Part shown: in pieces, positions 48,678 to 59,264 of the stretch
Layout of the letters: each line of letters starts with the position of its first letter
How positions within the stretch are numbered: the stretch's first letter is position 1
NCBI GenBank assembly: GCA_001179505.1
Contig: CDMY01000947.1
Coordinates: forward strand, 150,508-214,507
DNA length: 64,000 nt
From: Vitrella brassicaformis
Taxonomy: Eukaryota; Sar; Vitrellaceae
Direction: 5' to 3'
The notes under the pieces: model-generated
Databases searched by the model: none
What the model was told of the DNA's origin: nothing
Seen by the model: only the letters and a program-made list of their open reading frames with translations
Made by a program: the position numbers and the translations under genes

Positions 48678-50350
48678 ATGGCCCGCTTTCCTCTGCTCGT
48701 GCTGGCGCTGCTGGCTTTGTCGTCCACTCTCGTCAACTGCCAAGTCAGCAATGTAACCAATGCCACAGATGAGCAGCACGGGGGTGCCTCTCACTCCGAG
48801 GAAGAGACGCATGAACATGAAGAGGGCGTCACGCACGAAGAGGAGGGGGATCATGACCATGATCACGGAGATCACGATGATCACCATCACGATGAGAAGG
48901 AGTGGGACGGTGAGGGGCCGCCTCCCTCGGTGTCCCTGTCAGTGAGTGAAGACCCCGTCAGTCACGGCCTCAACATCCGTATAGACATCGACCCCGTCGA
49001 CTCCTTCGACATCGTCCCCGTCGAAGCGTCGGGCCCGCACCACCCTGGGGAAGGACACGTACGCGCCAGGGATCACCCACCCACCACACAGGCAGCCACC
49101 TGCATCGCTGTCCCCCTTTTCGTCTGTGTGTCTGGCAGACCCACCTTTACTATGGGGAGGAGATGCTGGCTCGTCAGTACTGCCTCGACTACCACTTTGA
49201 CCCCCACGATCACCACGGACATGGCCACGACGACGACAGCTTCAAAGTGACGCTCAACGCTAACGACCACTCTGAGTACACCGACGCCGCTGGCAACGTC
49301 CTCGAGGCCACCGCCACCCCGCCCCCAGAAGAGGAGGGCGAGGAGGACCATGCAGAGCACATGGAAATGCCCCCAGCAGCCGAGTGGGAGGGAGAGGAGA
49401 CCCCCACCCTCTCGCTCGAGACGCATGAGGACTCCAAGGGGGGCTACAACGTCCAGGTGATCGGCTCCGGCTTCGCGTTTGGCGTGCCGGGGAGGGACGA
49501 CGGCAACAATGCCAGCCTGGCATTTGTCAATGTGACGATTTCAATGGAGAAGGATCATCACGACGAGCACGAGCACGAAGAGCATGAGCATGAGGAGCAT
49601 GAGGAAGAAGAGGAGGGCCATGAGGGGCATGAGCATGAGCACGCCAGCGAGACGGGCAGCGACAGCTTCCGCCTCTACTGCCCATTCGTCCACGTCAACC
49701 TCCCCCCGGGCAAGGTCACCATCACCGCCGCCCTTCACGGCATGCAGGGGCAGCCACTCCTTCTGAATGGCGAGGCCATCAATGCCACAACGTCCCTCAC
49801 CGTCCCCGAAGATCATGATCATGCGCACTGCAGCCACGAGTGCGAGGTCCATGTGTGTCCGCATGCCGACCAAGAGGCGCTGTCCGGGTGTCTGGAGGAG
49901 GGGACGTGCGCGGCGGTGTGTCAGTCGTTCGTGGACGAGGTGCACGAGGAAAGGTGCTACGACTGCAATGTGCACTGCGACGGGCTGGAGGTCAAGATCG
50001 ACAGCAATGCCGAGTTCGTCAAACAGGCCGAGCTGATGGGTGAGGGATACGGACGGAGGGAGAAAGGGGGCGCAGACGGCGCCCTTCATTCATGATTCAT
50101 ATTGTCTGTCGGTTTCCTGCGTGTGCGTTCAGGTTGCAACCCCCCTCCTCTGGTTGAGGTGGATGCGGAGACCACCAGCAATGCCAATGCCCACGGTAAG
50201 TGACCTACAGACACACACACACACACACGCACCCACCCACCCACGGCCGCGGGGACAGCTACCATTTGTCCGCTCTCCTCTTCTGTGCCTGCAGGCGTGG
50301 CAATCGGTTCTGCGGCGCTGATTGGGCTGCTGAGCATGCTGGCACACTGA
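48678..50350 (+). CDS. Secreted His/Glu-rich protein, probably GPI-anchored
   Basis: Four exons: 48678 to about 49060, about 49140-50040, about 50133-50196 and about 50295-50350. The N-terminus is a signal peptide (MARFPLLVLALLALSSTLVNCQ). Two stretches are extremely rich in His, Asp and Glu (near residues 35-75, and in exon 2 around 49556-49645). The exon 2 stretch includes a repeated HEHEE pattern typical of proteins that buffer Zn, Ni or Cu. The second half has paired cysteines (HCSHECEVHVCPH, then CLEEGTCAAVCQ, CYDCNVHCDG). The C-terminus is a short hydrophobic tail (VAIGSAALIGLLSMLAH) after an Asn/Ala-rich spacer, which looks like a GPI-attachment signal. Location at the cell surface or in the secretory pathway is likely. 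Metal binding is inferred from composition. Confidence 0.75.
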
Positions 50351-52574
50351 TGGGCTGACTGCACTGCTGACTGACTGACAGATACGGGGCGATCCGATCG
50401 ATGGATGCGGTGGGGCGGCACATACAATACACGCATACATAAGCCACCAGGGGCGGGCTGTATGCTATGCCTGTTTTCTGTGCCGCCCCCCCGCATGTCA
50501 TGTTGTCTGTCTGTCTGCGTGTGTATGTCCTCTTTTTATTGCACCGTGCATGTTCCTGTCTTCCTGGTGGGGCGACCACTGTGTGCGATGCGGCCGATGC
50601 TTGTTTGTATGCTCCTGAGAGTGAGAGTCAGTCGACTTGAGTCGTTTTTTCACCAGCACTGCCGTGTCCTGTATGTGTGTGCGGACGGCGGTGCTCCATC
50701 CATCCACTGGACGGATCGATGGAGAGCGGATGGCCCTTAATGACCCATGCGTTGCGTTGCGTTGTGGGATGTAGTAGGCGGATGGGATGACTGGCCAGTC
50801 ATCCTCTGTTTTGTGCGGAGGCGTGGCGTGCTATGCAGTCGATCTAAGTGACAAGCTAGTAGTGGTGCCTTCCCAGAGTCTCGCGTGGGTTGGTTGGTGC
50901 CCACACTGGAGAAGGCAGATTGACCCACCACTCATACATGGGCCTGATGATGAGCGCGGAGCTGTCGTTCGTTTCTTTTCTCTTCTGTGTGTGGATGACT
51001 CTGCCTGACCGAGTGGGTCTGTTGGCTGTGGTCGTCGCACGGTGAGCCTCAACACTGTCTGCAAGTGTTGTGTCTCAACGTGTGGCGGGGCCGGCTCATC
51101 AGACCCACTCGATGTGGCGTGAGGGGGCCTGGTGTGAGTGAGAGAGGTGGCTGCGGGGAGATGAATATGATTCATATGCCATGCCATCCTGACTGACTGA
51201 GTGGGTCTGATAGGACACCGTGCCTGTTGATGGAGGCTCAACGCTTTGTGCAGGTGTTGAGTCGCCGACTGCGGCCATGGCAGCTCATCAGCCCCCTCGG
51301 TCAGGCGCTGCGCTTTGTACGTGGTTGAGAGACGGAGTGAGTTGCGCGAGGGTGGGGAGATCCATACAGATTCACGCGTGTGTGTCGGTCGATGCACGCA
51401 AGTGGTCTGTGTGCCGCGCGCGTGCAGGGGAGGTGCGGTGCGGTGCAGCCACTGCCTGTCTGTCTGCCTGCCTGCCTGCTTTTTATCTGACGTGCCCAGC
51501 TGGCTTGGTGCATCCGCCACTCACTCTGCCTGCTCGTATGTGAGTGTGCGCGGCGAATGCACCGAAACTGACTGACTGACTGACTTCTGACCGCCCGTGC
51601 GCCTCCGTGTTTGTGTGTGTGTGGCGGGGGAGTTGGGGTCTGAGTGTTTAGGATCGAAGTGATCGACGACTCGACCGAGTCTGTTACTAGGGGAGCGGTG
51701 TGTGAGTGACTGATGGACGTCTGTCTGTTTGATGCATGTCGAGAGTCCTAGAGCCAAAGGCGTTCTGGCAGTAACGTTTTTCACAAAGCACCACCAGGGC
51801 CGACAAAGTCGCATACACAGCTGAGTGAGTGATGGCTCAACAAGTGAAATGCACTTCCTCTGGACTGGCTCAAAAGAATGCAAACACGGGGGAACACACT
51901 CACACACTTACTGGGGGCGGGGCGACCTAGTGGAAAAACGGAGCGGCCAAAGACTCAGGTCAGGTCAGTCCACTCCGCTCCCCTCCCACAAGCACACAGA
52001 CAGACAATACACACACCGAGGAGAGGAGAGGCATGGATGGATGCCAAACACACATATACAGACATGTCTCCCGCCCTTCGCCTAGCTTTGCTGTTGGCTC
52101 GGCGACCTTCGCCTCGCTGTGTCTCCAGCAGCTCATGGCGGCCGTGCGGAGGCGGAGCCTGGCTGGGACCATGATTGCGTGGGAGAGGAGGCCGGCTCCT
52201 GGGGGAGAGGGGCTCGGACGAGCCGAGCAAGAGAAAGAGATCCATGACAGCGGCAGGTTCATTCGTTGTGCGTCGGCTGCTGTCAAGGAAGCCATTCATC
52301 GGTTTGGGTACCAAAAATATGTCCACTTCAAAAAACGCCAATCGCATCCACCGACCGACGGAGCAGAGTGTCACCCAGCAGCAGTCAATCATGAACAAAC
52401 ACGCATGCAGCCAAAAATCACGCCACACACGGCCCCTCTGTCCCCTTGGTCCGTCTCTCTCTCCGTCCGCTGCTATCTACTGGCTAGAGCTCCGTGTTTG
52501 GCACTTGGTGGCACCAATGGAATGTTCCGTCCGTGTGTCTCTATCTATCTGTGTGTGTCTCTGTGTGTGTCTTG
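50351..52574. other. Long intergenic region without a supported gene
   Basis: Convergent space of 2.2 kb. It holds a tandem pair of hairpin-forming units (51009-51305), GTCT/GACT microsatellites and TG runs. Open frames on both strands (for example 50831-51520 and 52033-52776) have no splice logic or recognisable motif. Confidence 0.5.
51009..51305. ncRNA. Candidate structured RNA: tandem pair of related hairpins
   Basis: Unit 1 has a perfect 12-bp outer stem, CGAGTGGGTCTG (51010-51021) with CAGACCCACTCG (51100-51111), and an inner 7-bp stem CAACACT/AGTGTTG (51050-51056, 51064-51070). Unit 2, starting near 51195, repeats the layout. Its outer arm TGAGTGGGTCTGAT faces ATCAGCCCCCTCGGTCA, and its inner stem is CTCAACGC/GTGTTGAG. 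The sequences differ between units while the pairing is kept. Strand of transcription is unknown. A DNA-level element is the alternative. Confidence 0.4.
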
Positions 52575-54060
52575 TCACTCGTCCATAAACGACAAGGGGT
52601 CGGGCCAGATGGCCTCGCTGTCTCCCGGCAGCTCCTCGGGCATCGGTATGCCAATCCCCTGCTCCCACCACGTGGGGGGCAGGTCATTATCTCCTTCCTC
52701 ATCCCCCGGCAGGCCGCACCCCATACCCAAGCCCATACCGCCCATCGTCGACAGTATCAGGCTGCTGTCGCTGTAGTCGATCATCCCATCGTCTGCATCG
52801 CGGCAGACCTCTGCCTCCGTCCAGGTCGTGTTGCCCGGCCTCTCCACCTCGTGGCCCCCCTCAGACGAGCACTCAGGGGCCTTCTCCTTGTGCTGATGCT
52901 CCAGCTCGTCGGGCTCTGAGTCTGAGTCCGAGTCAACACCGAAACGAGCACTCCAGTAAGCTGACACATCAACACACACACACACACACACATTGCACAC
53001 ACATGTATGAAGAAATTCCTCCTTGGCCATCTCTCACAGATCACTGCGTATTTCGCCCGGCAATCCATTCACTCACCGTGGTGTGCCGTATCGTCCGCCC
53101 TCTCCCTCCGCGAGTTGTGGAAGAAGAAGCGGGTGGGGTTGAAGTCCATCATACCCGCGTCCTCCCGCTGGGCCGGCGCCGCCTCTTCCTTCTCCTTCTT
53201 GGCCGGCTTCTTCTTGGGTTTGGCCTTGGGTTTGGCCTTTGGTTTGGGTTTGGCCTTGGTTTTGGGCGTCTTGGGGGCCGGGGGCTGTTTGTGGGAGGGC
53301 GGCGGGGGGCGGCTGTCGGCCTGCGATATGGTGGAGGCCTCTCTATCTTGCGGTCTGCGACGCACGCGCTTGGAGAGCTGCACGGCTCTGCCATCGTCCA
53401 GCGAATCTAATACTGCACGGGTCCACACACATCAGGAGAGCACACCGATAATCAATCAGCCACGGGTCTGAGGTGCGGCTCTTCGGTTCATATGAGCGTG
53501 TCTCTTTGCTGACTGACTGACCATTATCGTCAGTTGGGTGATTTCGCTTTTGGCCACGGCCGCTTTTGCGTTTGTCCTTGGTCTCACAGCCCGGCTTCCA
53601 CTCCTCCTCTCCATCTGCACACGCATGACACACATGACCGATGGATGCAGTGCATCAACGGGTGGAGGTCGCTCCCGTTGCCCTCCATTGGTTACCGCTC
53701 TTCTTCTTCTTCGAGCGGTTCTTTCGGGGCCTTCGCTTCGATGCCCTCAGCTCCTCGGCGGCCTTTCTCTCTTCCTCCGAGTCTCCAGACGCCTTCTGCA
53801 CTGACAGGTGGCCTATGTCAACTGCATCCATCCACAAAAAACGAAATGCACACAACGAAATGTATACGTCATTCATATGGATGGAACTCCTGGCCCCCTC
53901 GGACCTTTCTCGCTGGCCTACCGTCCATTTTCGTATGAGGGGGCGGATACCGATAGCGAGGGTGAGGATAGAAGGCCTGCAGAGCGCCCGCATGCGCCCC
54001 GAGCGACAACACAGACGGCGCGTTGGCGCCAGGAGGGGGGAGGGGTGGGGGAACGGGCAT
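52575..54060 (-). CDS. Lys/Pro-rich nuclear-type protein, 5' end uncertain
   Basis: At least five exons ending at TGA 52575-52577. From the minimal ATG 54060 (MPVPPPLPPPGANAP) it gives about 358 residues; the frame is open further upstream, so the start may lie higher. It has a basic segment (KRRPRKNRSKKKKS) and a long Lys/Pro block (PKTKAKPKPKAKPKAKPKKK), both fitting nuclear localisation. Then come FNPTRFFFHNSRR and YWSARFGVDSDSDSEPDE. The last motif pair vaguely recalls the start of the VEFS box of Polycomb SUZ12 proteins, but the conserved remainder of that box is missing, so I do not assign it. The C-terminus is acidic and Gly/Met-rich (MGGMGLGMGCGLPGDEEGD). Nuclear function is plausible; identity is unknown. 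Confidence 0.55.
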
Positions 54061-54614
54061 GCTGTACGTGTCGAAGGGTGGCAGAATCGACACGAGAGGT
54101 GCAGCAGGGGTCCTTGCAGAGCAATATCAGAGCCAAAGGTCGTATCACTGTCGTCAAGTCGGGGCGCGAGCCGAAGATTGTCGCAAAATTCGTGGGCATC
54201 TCAGGTTTTGGAGTGCTTCTGCGCGTGTGCCCTCTCTCTGAGCGTGCTCATGTCCATTCGTTCACAGCCAGCCCATGCCCTGCTGAACGCCTCCCGCCAA
54301 CCCACCCACCCTGATCATACGATATCGCCCTGCAGAGGGCCACTGCGCCGAGTACTGGCAGCATTGACGAACAGGCCGATTACGCTGCTGCGCTGTCCAT
54401 TCCACATAGTTACCATGCACACATACACACACGCAAAAACGGCCATATGCTCCCCCCACGCCGCGTCAATTTGTCCCAGCCGCCGCGGCTGTCTGTCAGC
54501 TATCTGGCTGAGTCCCGTCCGTGAGTGCGTTAACTGTGTGAGGTATATAAGGTGTGTACATCCATCGACCGCCGTGTGGTGCATGTCCCTGCTCGCGTGC
54601 TGTCGCGTCCACTG

Positions 54615-54883
54615 TGCACACACACTTTTACTGGGGGCTCTGCGAGGGCCTTGCGGTGAACGATGAACAGCGCCATATGGCCGCTGTTGGCTTGGAGCAG
54701 CCTGGCCACACGACAACCAACAGACATTTATCACATACAAATCATGGCGTATCTCTCGTTGTGTGTTTGGTTGCTTACTTACTTGGCCAGCCACATGGCA
54801 GCCACGTGCGTCTTCCCTCCGCCCGTGGGGACACACAGCACCAGGTTGCCGCCCAGCGCCTTTCGATAGGCATCCTCCTCTGA
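54615..54883 (-). pseudogene. Orphan exons of an SF2 helicase-like ATPase
   Basis: Two phase-compatible exons (about 54883-54784 and about 54718-54628) read GGNLVLCVPTGGGKTHVAAM, then HMALFIVHRKALAEPP. The first is a textbook Walker A (motif I) of superfamily 2 helicases; the second fits motif Ia. No DEAD/DEAH box or later helicase motif is evident in the next exons. No start codon lies upstream, because the neighbouring gene ends only about 85 bp away at 54968. This looks like a fragment of a helicase gene, or a gene whose other exons I cannot connect. Confidence 0.4.
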
Positions 54884-54967
54884 ACCACACACGCACACAC
54901 ATACACACACACACACACAGGCACACATGAAAAGCCATCTGTGTGTGTCACACATGCTGTGTGTGTG

Positions 54968-55756
54968 TCATTTCTTGCGGTATGGGCATGGCATCTTGTT
55001 GACGAGTTGCTCTTCGTCTGCGGTAGGAGCGGGGCGGAGAGGCACGGGCAGGTCCAGCGACCCTATCGTCAGGGAGGGCACCGAGAGCTTTCGGCGGTCG
55101 AAGTCGTCCCTTCTGCGCAGCTGCAGCACCGACACAGCCCTGAATGACAATGGAACGACAATTCCATGGGTGAGATGCGACATGATACGCTGGTGCTCAC
55201 TCACTTGTGGAAGGCCTCATCGCCCTTGGAGCCATTGATGACAACGCTCTTCCACGGAAAATACAGAACGTCGTCATCATCCACATAGGAGTGATAGGCA
55301 GCCTCCCAACCAGCCTGATAGATATACCAGCACAGCACGTACACCACACAGAGCACAGCACGCAGGACACGTCACGCATAAAGCCGCACACACAGATATA
55401 TCGCTTGCTCCAGGTGTTTGCTTGCTACATACCTGCCACTTGCACACGGGACACTTGATGCCGCACTTATTGAGTGGGTTTCCCCCGGTGTTCCGTTTGC
55501 CAAAGATGAGCACCACCGCCACTTCCGTCTTGCACTCCGGCCGGACGATGAGCAGCAGGTCCGCCTTCCGCACCGCCGCATTGCCGTCAGCCGCCTCCTT
55601 CGTCTGCACACAGGGGCAAAGGATGTCCTGATTGATGTGCTGGCTTGCTGAGAGAGGTCTGTCGGCTGACCTGATACATGCAGAGGTGTGAGGCGGTGAC
55701 AGGCAGGGGGCTCGAGCATCCACCACAACTCACAACGAGACCTCTTCACTACTCAT
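54968..55756 (-). CDS. Small unrecognised protein with CPVC motif
   Basis: Four exons: 55756-55734, 55670-55433, 55314-55205 and 55139-54968. All have GT...AG introns and exact phase, giving 180 residues. The start MSSEEVSL uses a strong GTGAGT donor. The core (KADLLLIVRPECKTEVAVVL, IFGKRNTGGNPLNKCGIKCP, VCKWQ) has four cysteines that could bind a metal. Then follow an acidic aromatic stretch (YVDDDDVLYFPWKSV) and a basic segment (LQLRRRDDFDRRKL). The end is MPCPYRKK. I do not know the family. It shares a 147-bp head-to-head gap with the oxidase gene. Confidence 0.7.
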
Positions 55757-55903
55757 GATCTTTGCTTTCTGATGGGAGATCTTGCTGCAACTGCCCTATT
55801 CCTCTGAGACCACAGCTATTCCTGCAGCAAATAGAGCCTATCTACAAAACAGACGATCCACGACTTGGCTCGCCCCCCTGTGAAAACCCGCCCGGCAGCT
55901 GCG
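55757..55903. promoter_or_regulatory. Divergent promoter region
   Basis: A 147-bp gap separates two head-to-head starts, the shortest divergent gap in the window. No clear repeat or TATA-like box stands out. Promoter function is inferred from position. Confidence 0.4.
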
Positions 55904-57579
55904 ATGTCCTCAGAGAGCTCAGAGGCGTACGATGCCGTCGTTATCGGTATGTCCGTAAGGAAAGCGGACAGATCAGCGTGTGCTGCTTCCCTCGTGTGCC
56001 TGCTGTTGCCAGGTGGAGGCATCATGGGCGCCAGCGCCACGTATGCACTGTCCAAGAGAGGCCTCAAGGTGGCCATGCTTGAGCGGTTCCATCCCACTCA
56101 TCGCAACGGCTCATCGTGGGGCGATGGCCGGATCTTCCGATTCGCATACGTACGCTACGCTACGCTACCCGCACACAACAGCATCCAAGGGACGAACGAT
56201 GTGTCCACTCTCTGTCTGCCTGTGTGTCAGGTGGAGCCCTCCAAAGTCAAGATGGCGCAGATCAGCGGGGATCTGTATCAGGAGCTCGAGCGCCGGACCA
56301 GGATGCGTGTGCTCAACAGGATAGGTCAGATTGACATGGCACCAATCGGCCACAAGGAGCTGAGGGGCCTCGTCGACACGTATGACAAGGGCGGCATCCC
56401 ATACACCCGAATGACTGCTGCCGAGGTCAACAAGACATTCCCTCAGCTCCACCTGACCGACAGGGAAGAGGCCATCTATCAGGTCAGGGGACACCTGTGA
56501 AGCGACAAAGAAGGGATAACAAAGAGAAACACGTACCGCACCGCGTGGCTTCTCATGTTGTGTTGTGTTGTGTGCAGCCCGATGGAGGTGTGACCTATGC
56601 CGATTCCGCCAGGACGGCATTCTTCGAAGCTGCGCGGCAGAACGGCGCCACGCTGCTGTTCTCCACTGTCGCCAAGGCGATCCACAGGCAGCCCTCTGGC
56701 GGTTTTGCGGTCGACCTCGCTGCCCCTGATGACCCCTCGCCGATGCGTAGGCGGCGGATTGTGTGCAGCAAGGTGGTTGTGACGACTGGGGGGTGGACCA
56801 ATGACGTGCTCAAGATGGTGGGCCTGTGCACGCTGCCAATGCGCGTCACAAACGAGCAGGTGACAGATAGACGAATAGCACACAATCCACCATTCATTCT
56901 CCATCATCCTCTGCATATGTGTGTCTGCTTGTGTGTCGCCACAGCCGATGTACTTCATGCCTCGTGACGGTGAGGACGTGGCGGCATTCGAGGAGGGCGC
57001 GATGCCCGTGTTCATATTTCGCGGCTTCGAGAAGGAGTACTACGGGATACCCACAGTCAAAGGCGGCGAGTGCGGCGTCAAGGTGGCTGTCCACCAAGGC
57101 TGCCACGACATGATGGACACACCCGAGGGACGCACCAAGCAAGAGAACGCCCAGTTCACAGCCGACACACAGAAGTGAGTGAGAAACATGCGAGCAGGGG
57201 GTATTATCGCTAACATAGATACCATCGAGTGGCCTGTCTCTGCCTCGCTGCATGCAGGTGGGTCCGTCGCTTCTTCCCCCGTCTGGACGAGTGTCGTTAC
57301 TCAGCTCACCGGTGCCTCTACCAGATGACGGCCGACAGGGAGTTCATCGTGGGCTGCCACCCCGAATGCACAGACGTGATCGTCGCTACGGGCTTCTGCG
57401 GCGAGGGCTTCAAGTTTGCTCCATGGGTTGGCGAGGCGTGCGTGCAGCTGGGGTTCCCCGAGAGGATGGCAGAGGCGGTGAAAGTGCCGAGTGAATTCAC
57501 CCTCAGTCGATTCGTGCCGTCACACAGGACGGGCAGTGAGGGTGGTGGCGGCCATGTGTATGCGCAGAGCCGCCTGTAG
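55904..57579 (+). CDS. FAD-dependent amine oxidoreductase, sarcosine oxidase-like
   Basis: Six exons: 55904-55946, 56013-56149, 56231-56482, 56578-56859, 56945-57174 and 57258-57579, giving 421 residues. The N-terminal dinucleotide-binding motif is split by intron 1 (YDAVVIG then GGGIMGASATYALSKRGLKV). Then come RFHPTHRNGSSWGDGRIFRF, DGGVTYADSAR, VVVTTGGWTND, FRGFEKEYYGIPTVKGGECG and ATGFCGEGFKFAPWVGE. These follow the order and spacing of monomeric sarcosine oxidase and pipecolate oxidase. A Cys in HRCLYQMTADREFIVG sits where the family carries the covalent flavin link. Such enzymes oxidise N-methyl or cyclic amino acids to an imine, yielding hydrogen peroxide. The C-terminus is HVYAQSRL; SRL-type ends are peroxisomal targeting signals, fitting a peroxisomal enzyme. 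The substrate is not determined. Confidence 0.88.
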
Positions 57580-57618
57580 ATAGACAGACAGATAGACAGA
57601 CAGACAGACAGACAGACA
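57577..57618. repeat. GACA microsatellite at a 3' end
   Basis: GACA/GATA array starting right at the stop codon of the oxidase gene, so it forms the first part of its 3' untranslated region. Confidence 0.8.
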
Positions 57619-58180
57619 TAGAGCCAGATCTGGCTGATCTTGCTGATGGCGTGTGGGTTGTGGGTGGTGGGACGGTGAGAAACAACGTGCCTTAATTTAT
57701 TTGTAGTGTCTGACTTGATTTGCTGCACCTGGCCGAAGTGAAGTGAAGGGCATGGGGGCCTTTTTGCCTCTTCCTCTTCTACTGACGCGTGAGTGAGTGA
57801 GTGAGTGAGTGTAGCATACATCTTTCGGATGGATGGATGGATGGATGGATGACATCGATGGATGGAGATCTATGACATACATGCCTTGACCGCGGCGGAG
57901 TCGGATTCATTCACTGCAGCTAGCGTGGCTGGCTGTGAGGCAGAGGTCTCTCATGGAGTCGTCACTCACTCACGGCTTCCTTTTGCAAAGACTGTGCGTT
58001 TGCAGAGGGTTCCTGTTTGCATGCATGCAACCCTATAACCCCAGCAGCCGCAACAGACGAGTTCGCCCACACTGCCTTGCAGCCGACACATTTTTTGTGC
58101 TTGGAGCGACAGCTGATTCCTGTCTGCCTCTGGACAATCACACGGGCGTCCACCACTTCCTCCCTCCCTGCAGCTAGCCG
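57580..58180. other. Intergenic region, no gene seen
   Basis: Between two + strand genes. It carries GACA, GTGA (about 57788-57811) and GGAT (about 57823-57851) microsatellites. No exon is supported. Confidence 0.5.
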
Positions 58181-59264
58181 ATGGCGAGCGGCAGTGTGAC
58201 AGTCAAGACACTCAACGGAGCGCACCAGGCGTCGGCATCATCACTTTGCGTCATCGAGGGCTCGGCGCTCGACGGCCTCGTCAAGTCCTCGGCGGTGGTG
58301 GAGCTGCGTGTGCGTGGCCGCTACTGGCGGATGATCCAGAAGCAGCTGCAGAAAGCCGAGGAGGAGAAGAGCCGCGGGAAGGCTCCGTCCTTCCTGATTG
58401 TCAGGTGGGTGAGATGTCCGGGTGGGAAAGAGCCGGGGCAGAGCGAATCCATTGGTTGGTTGGTTGGCTGCTTGGCTGGTTGGCGTGTCCTGCTGTCCGT
58501 GACACTCAAGACCTAACCTCGACCGGCTGATGAAGGACGAAGCCATCTCGCCGGTTGAGAAGCCGTGCGTCATGCAGTGCATCACTGACCTGCAGGTCGG
58601 CACCCTCTTCGGCATCGCCCCCCTGCACCCCTCCCCGCCCAGAGTGCACGTCGTCTTCAAGCGCCACTCTCTCCCTGGCGGCGAGACGACATTCGAGCAG
58701 TCCTTCCCCCTCAGCAAGTGGCAGCTCGAGAGTGCATTCATGCAGATGCGGCGTATCGAGGACCTGGTGAGGCTGCTCAAGAGACTGGAGCGGTGCCTGC
58801 GGCAGCTGGACCTGAACCGCTATGTGGCCCTGCCGGCAGACAGCGGGGCGGATCAGCGGGAGCGGCAGTTCCTCAGGGAGAGCCTCCACTCCGCGCTCTC
58901 TCTCACGCCATTCCCCAAGGCACTGGCGGTGGAGAAGCGACTGATGCAGGGCATCAGGTCGTGGCGGCGACTCAGCCTCTCCCCACCTGCTGTCACATTC
59001 GAGCTGGAGCCACAAGTGGCCCCATCTGCTGGTGGTGGTGCTGATGCGGGTGGTCCACCTGGTGGTGTATTGGTGTCGCCCTGCTGGTGCCCTAAGGGCG
59101 TGCGGGCCACCGTGAGCTTCACAGTGGAGGTGATGGACTGCGTGGCGGTGAAGGAGGCGACGCACAAGTGGATGGATGGGCTGCTGTGCAATGCCATGCG
59201 GCGGAGCATGATCCTCTCGTGCTTCTTTTTCGTCGTCCTCTGGAGTCGCATCCTCGAACTATGA
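58181..59264 (+). CDS. Unrecognised protein with C-terminal hydrophobic tail
   Basis: Two exons, 58181-58404 and 58511-59264, joined through a GT...CAAG intron, giving about 325 residues. No signal peptide is seen. The N-terminal half mixes short strands and a basic helix (MIQKQLQKAEEEKSRGK). The middle has a beta-type stretch (PRVHVVFKRHSLPGGETTFE) and a long helix (MRRIEDLVRLLKRLERCLRQ). The last about 20 residues are hydrophobic (MILSCFFFVVLWSRILEL), suggesting a tail-anchored membrane protein facing the cytosol. I recognise no family. Codon use and GC content match the neighbours. Confidence 0.65.

Noticed and set aside
52033-52776. 247-residue open frame on the + strand
   Set aside because: Runs across the 3' exon of the minus-strand Lys/Pro-rich gene and has no start or splice context that looks real.
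52575-53428. Possible SUZ12 VEFS box in the Lys/Pro-rich protein
   Set aside because: Only the FFFHNS and YWS...DSDSE pieces fit; the rest of the box is absent, so I kept the gene unnamed.
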